In this document: positions 10,301 to 18,000 of the stretch, piece by piece | Layout of the letters: each line of letters opens with the position of its first letter | How positions within the stretch are numbered: the stretch's first letter is position 1 | Assembly: GCA_001598975.1 (NCBI GenBank) | Contig: BBXU01002212.1 | Span: forward strand, 1 to 21,670 | Direction of reading: 5' to 3' | DNA from: Parachlorella kessleri | Taxonomy: Eukaryota > Chlorophyta > Trebouxiophyceae > Chlorellales > Chlorellaceae | DNA: 21,670 bases | Notes under the pieces: model-generated | Told to the model about the DNA's origin: nothing | The model's input: the letters and a program-made list of their open reading frames with translations, nothing else | Databases searched by the model: none | Translations under genes and position numbers: made by a program

Positions 10301-11990
10301 CATACGCCAGGGCTGCGGCCCGGACCCCCGGCATAGTGCTGCTGTCGCCAGGTATGGCTGGCTTAATCGCGGAGGCGCCGGCGCTGCCAGCTGGCAAAGC
10401 CGAGGCGCCGGCGCTTGCGCCTCCCTCGGCTGTCCCACTGCGTTGTCTACTGACTGTGCTGGAGTTGGCTGCCCCTGAGGCACTGCGGGGAGTTGTCCTG
10501 CGCCCCTCCACCCCCGATTCAGCAGCTGTGGCTGTTGTTGTTGCAAGGGCTGCGCCAGTGGCAGGCGTCTCTGCCGTCTCCAATCCCTGACTTGCCAGGC
10601 TAGGCTCGGGCTCACAGGCAGCCCGCCCTAGGTCTTCGATGCGTTCCGCTATGAAGCTAAGGAAGCCTGCAAAGCACGCAGCGGCAGGTTTTTCAAGCAG
10701 CAATACCGCAGGACAGGCGCCATCACCGGTACGCTGCTCATTAGCGCTCGGCTTTGCTTACCACAGCACTGCCAGGCTACACCACCAACCCCGCCACCAG
10801 TGCACAACCAGGCAAGGCATAGTAACAGCGTAGCAAGACCTCATCTCCCCAAGGGCTGCCTGCCAGCATACCTACACAGTGTACTTCACAACTCCCCATA
10901 TTGCAACATATCTAGCAGTCTGCATTGCACTGCGCCCATCAAAGCAGATCACAATGCCCTCAAAAGCCTGCCAGTTACCTCCCAGAAGCGAGGCTATCTG
11001 CGGCATTGTACGGTCCCCTCTGAAGGCCCAGTCACAAACCACCCCGCAGCCACAAAACACAGCGGCATCGTGCAGCAAGGGCAGGCCCTCAAGGGCATCA
11101 CAATTTAGCCACTCAAAGATGTATGGCAAGATGTACACGTGCGGTACATTCTTCAGCCTGCATTAGGAAACACCACCTGAAGCATGTCAGCATGACTTTG
11201 GGCATGACTTTGGGCACTGGATCCATCTTGTTGGCAGCGCCATTTTGACCTGCCCTTGCCAGATTTTGCCCATGCAAGCATGACTAATAGTCAGCCAGAC
11301 CGCATGCCCCGGTCCCAGCCACACTTGCCTCTCAATTTCAAATGCCGCCATCAGCAGGCTCCAGCACCCCAGCATGGGGTGACTAATGGAGCCGTCAGCA
11401 ACCCAGCCTTCCAGCTTGGCGATTATCTCGCTGGCGGCGGCTTGCCTCTCCTCGTGCGGCACACGATTCTTGATCACCATATCCAGTAACAGCTCAGGCA
11501 GGTCAGCCCAGTCCACGGCAAGACCCACCGCCATGCGAGGAGTGAGCAAGGGGTTCAGCGGGGAGAAGGCGTAGGGGGCTGCAAAACCAGGAAGGCACTA
11601 GGGTTGGGACAGCGAGTGTTGCTGCATCTGTCCATAAAGTCCAAGGCGGAATCAACGTTCTTGTCCTTTGCTCCATGCGGAGGAATAGCTATGATATCCG
11701 TGATGACTGCTCCCAAGGTCTCACCATAAACCCAATTCTGCAGGGGACTGAGACCGGCTCGCACAGCAGAGTTGTGGTCTTTGGCAGAATAAGGCTCCCA
11801 AGTTTTCTCGCCAGTATCGTCTGGTACTGACACATCTCCAAGGTAAGTTTGCATGCTGATGACGACAGGATGCGGAGACATCCTGCAAAGGGGTGCCTAC
11901 CTGTCTGTAACAACGGTTATAAGAAAGTCTCTTTCATAACAATTTACTGATCCGCTGTTGACAGCACATGACTCACGATGATTCAGCCAT
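1305..11990 (-). CDS. Large helical-repeat, coiled-coil protein with C-terminal U-box (probable E3 ubiquitin ligase)
   Basis: Spliced model, exons in transcription order: 11990-11977, 11882-11725, 11578-11325, 11150-10979, 10666-10196, 9931-9721, 9233-9176, 8778-8521, 7997-7873, 7075-6901, 6635-6515, 6232-6134, 6096-6040, 5972-5809, 5239-5088, 4909-4706, 4424-4334, 4033-3911, 3556-3473, 3106-2789, 2582-2127, 1772-1305. All phases join without a stop, giving about 1,410 aa. Residues 1-970 are mostly amphipathic helices of armadillo/HEAT type, broken by a Ser/Ala/Thr-rich linker at about 217-310. About 970-1140 is a charged coiled coil, 1188-1255 is Pro/Ala-rich, and about 1338-1407 is a U-box. 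A U-box binds a ubiquitin-charged E2, so the inferred role is ubiquitin ligase; substrate and location are unknown. The start at 11990 has a CACCCCATGG context in a 14-nt exon; ATG at 11881 is an alternative. Weakest joins: 11150, 6515 (GC donor), 6096 and 6040. Two adjacent genes remain possible. Confidence 0.68.
1314..1526 (-). other. U-box domain at the C terminus
   Basis: Within the last exon, about residues 1338-1407 show the U-box pattern: CRLSGKPIQDPVVAADGWTY, then an ERxAxxxYL helix, SPVTGQPL, and L-x-P-N-x-x-V-R-x-LL. The DPV, DG-x-TYER, P-x-T-x-x-xL and PN-x-x-VR positions are the conserved core of the fold, which resembles a RING finger but holds no zinc. The frame ends at TGA (1307-1305), four residues after the domain, so the U-box is strictly C-terminal. 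Many plant PUB proteins instead place the U-box before their ARM repeats. Confidence 0.9.
1929..1955. repeat. Perfect 12-bp inverted repeat with 3-nt loop, intronic
   Basis: CTATTCTCCATT (1929-1940) is followed by GAA and then its exact reverse complement (1944-1955). It lies in the last intron (1773-2126) of the U-box gene. CTCCATTTT at 1912-1920 can also pair with AAAATGGAG at 1942-1950. A related hairpin core occurs at 7848-7864 in another intron of the same gene. Confidence 0.85.
2154..2279 (-). repeat. Two tandem 21-codon repeats inside the U-box gene
   Basis: Two adjacent 21-residue units (2279-2217 and 2216-2154 on the minus strand) share the pattern E-x-QQPA-x-S-x-G-x-NH-x-EP-x-A. 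A degenerate earlier copy begins EEQPALVP just upstream. The region is Pro/Ala/Glu/Gln-rich and probably disordered, lying between the coiled coil and the U-box. Confidence 0.7.
2789..3556 (-). other. Coiled-coil segment of the U-box protein
   Basis: Exons 3556-3473 and 3106-2789 are both phase 0-0 and encode about 134 residues (970-1103) made almost wholly of A, E, K, Q and R, with runs such as ERERRQKAEQEQQREAEEQQ. This suggests a long charged coiled coil or single alpha-helix. The start of the next exon (KASKRQLKKKATQQ) continues it. The antisense strand is open and Leu-rich, but only as a mirror of this biased composition. Confidence 0.75.
3295..3372. repeat. 39-bp tandem duplication, intronic
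   Basis: AAAGCTTCAGATGGCATAAG (from 3295) recurs as AAAGCTCCAGATGGCATAAC (from 3334); both are followed by GGCTTTCA and GTTG. The two copies are head to tail inside the intron at 3107-3472 of the U-box gene. Confidence 0.75.
4059..4073. repeat. Short AGCT/CTAG microsatellite
   Basis: About four overlapping GCTA units, self-complementary, in the intron between exons 4334 and 4033 of the U-box gene, about 25 bp upstream (in transcript sense) of the 4033 acceptor. Confidence 0.7.
5408..5420 (+). repeat. Poly-C run (13 nt)
   Basis: Thirteen consecutive C inside the intron at 5240-5808 of the U-box gene, which is poly-G in transcript sense. Length may be uncertain because such runs are error-prone. 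Confidence 0.8.
5940..6045 (-). repeat. Imperfect tandem copy of an exon start
   Basis: On the minus strand, the start of the exon at 5972 (GTGACCAATGAAGAGG then TTGCTGCCTGCAG) is preceded about 70 nt upstream by a similar segment (GTGGCAACTAATGAGG then CTGCTGCCTGCAGG). Both copies are followed by a GGGGGAG-type stretch. The upstream copy falls just inside the intron after the exon ending at 6040 and translates as a degenerate look-alike (GVVATNEVV versus VVTNEEVLL). Confidence 0.6.
6233..6514 (-). other. Candidate GC-AG intron of the U-box gene
   Basis: The exon starting at 6635 reads in frame to CTTGGAG, followed by GCAAGCGG at 6514, which is the extended consensus expected of GC donors. 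No good GT donor keeps the frame before the in-frame TAG. A CCTGTCTCGTAG acceptor (exon start 6232) restores phase 1 and leads into a helical segment (WGALAAGVLAQ) that joins to LGVQQTLTMFQRLAEPG. A GT donor or a different exon boundary cannot be excluded. Confidence 0.5.
6660..6728. repeat. Three 23-bp tandem repeats next to a splice acceptor
   Basis: Units begin at 6660, 6683 and 6706, each starting GCAGGYTGT and purine-rich after that. In transcript sense they are pyrimidine-rich and sit directly upstream of the GCAG acceptor for the exon at 6635, so they form its extended polypyrimidine tract. Confidence 0.75.
7253..7269 (-). other. tRNA-like T-arm / pol III B-box, probable relic
   Basis: On the minus strand CCAGGGTTCGATCCTGG folds into a perfect 5-bp stem with a 7-nt loop holding GTTCGAT, as in a tRNA T-arm and pol III B-box. 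It is followed by AAGGAGC, which could pair with CTCCTT about 90 nt upstream. However, no proper D-arm or anticodon arm can be folded between them. It lies in the intron 7076-7872 of the U-box gene and is best read as a tRNA- or SINE-derived fragment. Confidence 0.4.
7812..7864. repeat. Two adjacent inverted repeats, intronic
   Basis: AAGTAGAAA (7812-7820) pairs perfectly with TTTCTACTT (7839-7847). Immediately after it, CTCCATT (7848-7854) pairs with AATGGAG (7858-7864) across a 3-nt loop. The second hairpin shares its core with the one at 1929-1955. Position is just downstream, in transcript sense, of the exon ending at 7873. Confidence 0.8.
11191..11214. repeat. 12-bp tandem repeat, two copies
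   Basis: CATGACTTTGGG occurs twice head to tail, inside the intron 11151-11324 of the U-box gene. Nothing else is visible in it. Confidence 0.85.
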
Positions 11991-12397
11991 GGGGTGACAA
12001 GCATAGACATGGGATGCACGCCCTAAATATCAATATAATCAATGCACAAATTCACCAGTGAAACAGCGTGCAGCTATAATGTCTGGAGGCAGGCTACAGA
12101 TGTTCACCACTGCGGCAAGCAAGTGTTAGAAGCGTTAATAAAAAGTGCCTATGAGAGCAGTTGTCTGGGGAGCTAATGCCTCCCAGACGAGCGGCGCTGC
12201 CGGGACTGGCACGGTGCCGTGCTGGGGTAAGACTGGATTGTTAGAAACCATTGCTAGGCGTGTTTGGTGCTCGCCTTGCCTGGTCTCTCCCTCTCAGCTC
12301 AGACACTTCTGGCTTATAATTTGCTGGTCTTGCCTTCACTCAGGCCCGCACACACCCACTCTGGCACCACCATGGTGAAGAATTTGCCCTCACTGAA

Positions 12398-12699
12398 GGA
12401 CACACCCAACCAGCGCAAGAGCGCTCGGGGAGCAGCTCACAACTTGTGAGCCTTGCAGGCTGCCAACCCCAACCCCTGAACCGCGCTGGAACCCCTCTTT
12501 GAAACTGCGCCACCCAGCTTCCAACCCCTTCTGGGTCGGCACTGAGCAGGTGATCCTGGGCCGCCCGGGGCGGACAATGCTTGTTCCCTGGATAGCAGTC
12601 TCGCGTCTGCAGTCTCGTGTCTGCAGTCTCCACCTCTGGGGGTGGGCCGGCAACCTTGCAAGCTGCCACCCAAGCGCTTCTTGCTGGTTGGGGGTGTCT
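12398..12699. repeat. Imperfect inverted repeat (foldback or MITE-like)
   Basis: The plus strand from 12398 (GGACACACCCAACCAGC, then AAGAGCGCT and GGGAGCAGCT) is matched by the minus strand from 12699 (AGACACCCCCAACCAGC, then AAGAAGCGCT and GGGTGGCAGCT). Arms of about 40 nt with small gaps enclose about 220 nt, including a 14-bp tandem repeat. No transposase and no clear target-site duplication are visible, so a non-autonomous element is only a possibility. Confidence 0.5.
12596..12631. repeat. 14-bp tandem repeat
   Basis: CAGTCTCGCGTCTG is followed by CAGTCTCGTGTCTG and a partial third unit CAGTCTC. It lies inside the interior of the inverted repeat at 12398-12699. Confidence 0.85.
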
Positions 12700-13373
12700 T
12701 TTGGTAATCGCATCTCAATATAGAAAGGCACATGACAGGAAGGGGTCAGACAGCAGTGTGGGGGGTGCCAGCTGCGTCAAAAAGCAGGCAGAATTGGAAA
12801 GGGGAGACATGCTGCAAGCACACTGACAGTAACACAACCGTGTACGCATTTTGCTTTACCATGATGTTAGGAGGCTCCGTGAATTAGCCCTGGTTGAAGG
12901 CAAGTTTGGTTGACCAGGAACTTGAATTGCCTGAGCTGAAAGGGAACAAGCACGCCAGGCGAGCAGTGAGCTGAACCTGCTAGGACGTTCCCCCTGGGTC
13001 AAGTTTTATGTGTGCAGAGGCACAGCCGGCACAAGCTCAGCTTTAGTGTCGGAGGCTGTCCAACAAGCTCGCTGGGGTTTTGTAATGATGGTTTCCCTTT
13101 GGCACCAGCTCACAACCCCTGACAGCCTATCCCTCAAAGGAGCAGTGCCTTGCCCTTCCGCCGCTGGGTTCCCTTAGGGGCCTGGCAACAGCATCCGGGG
13201 CCTGCCCCTGCCGTGGAATGGGAGCTGGTGGTATACCTCTCTCAACTCCCAAGCCCGTTATGTTCCACAATGAATGCTGGTAATGGTGCTCCAGTTTTGA
13301 CAGCCTACAGGCTCTCTGACAGCAGCAGGACGGCAGCGTGAGCCACCCAGTGCGCGGCATATCCAACCTGCTG

Positions 13374-13378
13374 TTACA
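13374..13378 (-). promoter_or_regulatory. Candidate TGTAA polyadenylation signal
   Basis: TGTAA on the minus strand, about 195 nt past the stop codon of the gene at 13572. TGTAA is the usual poly(A) signal of green algae, and the distance is normal for an algal 3' untranslated region. A 5-nt motif occurs often by chance. Confidence 0.35.
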
Positions 13379-13571
13379 TGGCATGCATGCCTACACCAAG
13401 AAAAAGTAAAACAGGTGTGGTGGACCCCACGCGGATCTCTCCTTGCAACCGGCGCCCTGCCTTCAGCTGAGCTTCGGCTCATGTACATAGTCCACATATA
13501 AAGTGAGCCTCATTGGCCAAGCGCCACTGGCTTGGTTTGGCTTCAGCGTTCTAGCCTCCCTACGACCGGCA

Positions 13572-14361
13572 TCACTTGTCTGAACCCTTCTGCTGCTCAC
13601 CCTTCTGCCAGCGCTTCTCCAAATCCTCCCCATAGCTCCCGCTAACCAGCCTGTTGTCTCCTATCTCTTCAATCGAGCCATAGCTGGAGCTTCCTTCTTT
13701 GGCGCGCTCTGCCGGCTGGCCGGCCTCCCCTTTCTGCTCCGCTGCTGCCTGCACCTGCTCCCTCCACCGCTCCTCAGCCTTGTCGGCGTAATCCCCCGTT
13801 ACCAGTGAGTCATCACCCACGTCCTCGATTGAGCTGAAGCCTGCGGCGGCAGCAGCAAGATGCAAGCAGTTGTGGAGTGGAGGAGTGGGAGAGGAAGAGG
13901 GTGTAGACAGGGTGGGTTGGCGAGCGCAGTCAGTCGCCCGAAGCGGCGCAAAGACGAGTGAGTGTTCCTTCTTTATCAAGCCGGTTCCACATGTGCATGC
14001 TGACATCATGGCTAGGCAGCAATTACTGAACCGGCGGTTCCATCCGTTGAGGTACCAGCTTCTGCATTGTAAGCATCATCCCGCCCGTGCCACCAAAACC
14101 TTCCCAGCCTTGTTTAGCCATCGGTACGTGCACATGACATGAGCACTGCCAGGTGAAGCAGCGGACAAAGAAGGAAGCAATGCTACCTATATATGGGTTG
14201 CGTGGCTTCTGCTGGTTTGAACCCTGAGGAGCCTTCTCAAGAGGCTGCTCCTCAGCTGACCTGCTAGAATAAAATAGGGAGGTTTGCAAGCTATGGCAGG
14301 CACAATGTTTTACCCGCAGCTTCAGAATCACAAAAAAGTGGAAATACCTGGAGGTTTGCAT
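13572..14361 (-). CDS. Small protein with two SIE-x-x-GD-x-x-LV repeats
   Basis: Unrecognised gene. Exons 14361-14187 and 13840-13572 join in phase 1 through a good donor (GTAGCA) and a GCCGCCGCAG acceptor, giving 147 aa ending at TGA. Two copies of a 27-residue unit lie at about residues 60-86 (FSSIEDVGDDSLVTGDY, then ERW) and 112-138 (YGSIEEIGDNRLVSGSY, then KRW), with 12 of 27 positions identical. They are separated by a Gln/Glu/Ala/Lys-rich spacer that looks helical. The C terminus is highly charged. The N-terminal 35 residues are basic and hydrophobic and could be a targeting sequence. However, a TTCTAGCAG acceptor lies inside this exon at about 14261, so the true 5' end may come from an undetected upstream exon. 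The second exon is the safer part. No catalytic motif is seen, and I do not assign a function. Confidence 0.6.
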
Positions 14362-15001
14362 GGGGGAGGCTGCTGACCCTGAACCACCGCACTGCAGTGC
14401 AGCCCCACCTGTAGCCGTGCACCGGGTGTTTTACTCACTTGCCACCCTCCCTGGGGTCTGACTGCTTGCTGTATGCTCTTGCTATCTACAACACAGCTTA
14501 GATGTTGGTTCGGCCAGGTCACTCAGTTAGCTGCTGGGTCCAAGGTGGCAGCAAACAGATCGGGAAAGGTTGGCTGCATGTACTAGCAGTGAGTAGTGTC
14601 TAGTGTACATCCTAGGTGTAGAAGGAAAGAGCAGCAGTGACATTTGCTACCTGCGAGCTCGCAGTTCTACAGCAGCATCGGCTGTGCAACGAGCCTACAC
14701 ACCTGCAGTGGCATCGCCACTCTGGGGCCTGACCATCGTGTCTGCTTCTCTGGCCTTGACACGCCGGTCGTGCAGGAGAGGTTTAGTGCTGTCCTCATAG
14801 TCTCTCCGTATTCAGCACCGAGCAAACAAGAGTGTGAGAGCCGGGTTTATAGAATTTTCTGCCACGTGTGCTGCCAGCTCGGATTGGAGCTGACGGGGGA
14901 GGGCAACCCGCCAACCCGCGCGGCTGGAGACATACAGGGTAACCTCGGACGGGCGGTTTATAGTTTTGAACACTGATTACAGCCATATAGTGCGGCTTGC
15001 C
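14362..15001. other. Divergent intergenic region
   Basis: This separates the start of the minus-strand small gene from the plus-strand NNT gene, so it may act as a shared bidirectional promoter. Open frames inside it (14603-14800, 14644-14976 plus; 14328-14522 minus) lack domain support. Possible untranslated or upstream exons of the small gene are suggested by donor-like sites at 14438 and 14347 (minus), but their phases do not fit the downstream exon. Confidence 0.45.
14956..14962 (+). promoter_or_regulatory. TATA-like TTTATAG upstream of NNT
   Basis: GGTTTATAG occurs about 45 nt before the NNT start codon, and the same GGTTTATAG also occurs at about 14845. Either could be a TATA element; with the nearer one the 5' untranslated region would be very short. 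Motif evidence only. Confidence 0.25.
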
Positions 15002-18000
15002 ATGCCAATGCTGCCGTGTCGAGGCAGCAGCCTGCGCTTGATGGGGGGTGGCCGGCTTGGCCTGACCCTGCGCGCCGCGCCTGGTGTGTATCAAACCCGA
15101 ACGAAGTATAATTCCAGGAGGATTTACCGAGTGACAGCGTTCAAACAGGAGCCCAGCAAAGCCGGGGAGAGGAAGGTGGACGCAAAGGCGGCCGACACAA
15201 GAACCGACCCCAAAGCAGCTGCCAAGGAGGCCCACAAGCAACCCCCTAGCGAGACCCCAGTTAGGGTTTCGAAGACTGCTCGCCCCTACTCTGAGCTTAC
15301 CGTGGGTGAGTACCCCTAACATGGACTATCCTGGACAGCTTGCTCCTTTCTCTGCTTTGGGTTTGGCACCGTCAGTGCCTTGGACACGAGGGCCATTCTG
15401 CAGGTCGCCCTATGCTCTGCCATCAACACCTTGACCCGTCCTGCTCCTGGGTAGCTGATATGACATAGTAGCAAGTTCAAAGGTCGGGCCTGAGTTTTGA
15501 AAAGGCCGGACAGGCCCCTTGCAGGTGTGCCCCGTGAGACATTTGAGGGTGAAAGGCGTGTGGCCCTCACCCCAGCGGGCGTGGCCGCCCTCAAGAAAGC
15601 TGGCTTCAAGAATGTTGTGGTCGAGCAGGGTGCAGGAGCGCTGGCCAACTTCGGCGTAAGCTGCACCATCGGAGCCAGTCTTTCCTAAGGGTTCTCATGG
15701 TGCTGCCGAGGGCTGGTAGCTTGTTGGTTTAGGTGTCCCCTCCGGCCATGCGATGAGGTACCCTTAGTTTGGCATCCTCTAGTGGCGGAGCGGCTGCGGT
15801 TGATGCAATCCCTTGGAGGCAATACCTAAGACTCCCAAATGCTCAAAGCTGACATGTTGCTAGCTAGTTATCCCCTCTGGTCACATGCTTGCACCTATCG
15901 TTTGCCGCTTGCCTATGTGGCTGGGGGCCAAGGTGTGGGGTTACTTACTTCTCATTGCATGCGCATCTAACGCAGGATGAGGAGTACATCAGGGCGGGAG
16001 CAAGCGTGGCAAAGGATATGGAGGCTTTTGCGCAGGATATTGTTCTCAAGGCAAGGAAGGCCTGGGCGTTTGTTTTGAAGTACAGGCCGAGCAGATGGGC
16101 AGATGGGCAACACAGCAAGCCCATGCTTTACGAGGGCCCAGTGACCTGACTGTCTCAGGATGTAGCAGAGGACTGTCTCGCTTGCAGGCTGTCAGGACAC
16201 CTATGCCCCATGGTTCAGGCTTTTCACACCCAACTTCGTAGACCTGCTTGCGGCCTCGTACGCCTGGAAGGTGCACTCGTCGCCCTCTCATCTTCCTCCT
16301 GCATTGCATGTTTATAGTGGTGACCCAGGCAAAATGTCTGCTTCGCCTGAAGGTTCGGCCGCCCGATGCTGATGAGATAGGGCATTTCAAGGAGGGCGCG
16401 GCGCTCATCAGTCATATCTATCCCGCCCAGAACAGGCCCTTGGTGGACAAACTGAGGGACAAGAAGATGACGGTCGTGGGTATGCAGCGCAATGTCATGG
16501 GTGGGGGAGGGCGGTAGCAACAGCGTTGCCCATGCCCAACCATATTCCCACCCCTTGCACTGCATGGAAGCGTGCCGTCTTGTGCCTGTTCCGAGCACAC
16601 GTTCTGGACTCGAAGGGGTGTGACGCCCGTGCACCGGGGCATTGTACCATGTGGGGTATTGTGTGCTGCCCGCAGGCATGGACTGCATCCCCCGCATCTC
16701 CCGCACCCAGGCGTTTGACTCGCTGTCCTCCCAGGCCAACATTGCTGGCTACCGGTAGGTGGGTGGGTGGGTGGGTGGGCGTGATGGAACTTCTGAGGAT
16801 CACACGGGGGTAGCCCGTCACACAAGGCTGGCGGAAGTCGCACTGACTACACTAGCATGGCAACAACATGCACCATGCTGGCCGCCGTGCTTGCCATGTG
16901 GCTACATTGCTGTGTGGAGGTCTCTCTTGCTGTGGAGGTCTCTTCCCCTTGGCATATGTGATATTGCCCTCGCGGTCTTTTCATCTTGCCGCCTCAAACA
17001 GGCTGTGATGTGCAACTGTCGACTGGCGCTCGAAAGCTCTCTCGTCGCCTGCTCATCGGGGAGCTGGGGTATCGTGCCGCCCCCTACTGGTATGAGAGGC
17101 CTGCTGTCTAGGTAGCCTGTGGGAGCCTCCCAGTACCTGCACATCATCACGCCCAACTAAACTGCGGGTTCCAGCGCCCGTCTGCATGCATGGTGCAGGG
17201 CTGTGATCGAGGCCGCCAACCACTTTGGGCGGTTCTTCACCGGCCAGATCACCGCCGCCGGGCGGGTGCCCCCCGCCAAGGTGCTGGTCATCGGCGGCGG
17301 CGTGGCGGGGCTGGCCGCGGTGGGCAGCGCGCGCAGCATGGGGGCCATCGTGAGGCTGTTTGACACGCGGGCAGTCGTGGCGGAGCAGGTGAGCGCGTCA
17401 GCCCGACTGACGCACACAGCATGGTCCTCGCAAGCCTGCGGCCCTGGGCTGGTAGACCTTGCTCTGTGGCGACCAAGCTGTTGTGAGCTGCAAGCAGGGT
17501 CCGTCCGCCTGTGAAGCCCGACGCTGCCCGAGGGGAGGCCCCAGAAGAGTGCATGCAACCTTTTCTGCTGTGTTTCTGATGAGGAGCCCACCAGCAAAAT
17601 CCTACCAACCTGCTTGCAGGCCAGTTCCTGGCTGCCCAGTCTGCCTCGGTGGACATGGTAGGGTCTGGTGTGCCAACCTACTGCCTTGCTCCTCCGCCGA
17701 ACCACCTCTGACTAGGTGCGGGCACCATACCTGCCTGGTGCGCAGGCCAAGTCTCTGGGTGCCGAGTTCCTGGAGGTGGACATGAAGGAGTCGGGTGAGG
17801 GGGCGGGCGGGTACGGCAAGGAGATGTCGGCAGCATTCATCTCCGCGGAGGTGCGCCTTGCTTGCTAGCCTACTTACTGACTGACCCAACACAGCTCTTG
17901 GTGGGCAGCAAGGGCGGGGTCTTGAGCTCAGCTCGCCACCTTCTTGGGTTCGGTTGTAATGCGAGCAGGGGGGTGTGGGTGGGTGGCGGTGCAAGGCGTG

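Larger units (their letters stand above)
11991..13571. other. Intergenic region between two minus-strand genes
   Basis: No coding region is supported on either strand. The left part (about 11991-12140) is relatively AT-rich (for example AATATCAATATAATCAATGC) and should hold the promoter of the U-box gene. The middle holds an imperfect inverted repeat and a 14-bp tandem repeat, and the right part should hold the 3' untranslated region of the small gene at 13572. A 25-codon frame at 12372-12449 plus begins in a CACCATGG context and encodes a basic peptide (MVKNLPSLKDTPNQRK...). It has no other support and overlaps the left arm of the inverted repeat. Confidence 0.5.

Noticed and set aside
9742..10590. 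Plus-strand frame of 282 codons
   Set aside because: Antisense to exons 10666-10196 and 9931-9721, which join in phase and encode helical sequence; the long frame reflects GC-rich composition.
11689..11913. Alternative frame in the first long exon of the U-box gene (CLRILSSSACKLTLEMCQ...)
   Set aside because: It looks helical, but only the other frame joins through the GTGAGA donor to the next exon (PYAFSPLNPLLTPRMAV).
1305..11990. Assignment as the ubiquitin conjugation factor UFD2/UBE4, which also has a C-terminal U-box
   Set aside because: I could not find the conserved Ufd2 core features in the helical part, and the long coiled coil before the U-box is not typical of that family.
14644..14976. 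Plus-strand frame upstream of NNT
   Set aside because: No domain, no coding-like pattern, and the NNT start with presequence lies downstream at 15002.
16181..16230. Acceptor-like CTCGCTTGCAG inside NNT intron 16051-16352
   Set aside because: The sequence after it does not match the family in any frame.
17717..17745. Possible upstream extension of the NNT exon at 17746 (in-frame after CTAG)
   Set aside because: It would insert about 10 residues into the conserved [12 protein letters not shown] segment; the GCAG acceptor at 17745 gives the family length.
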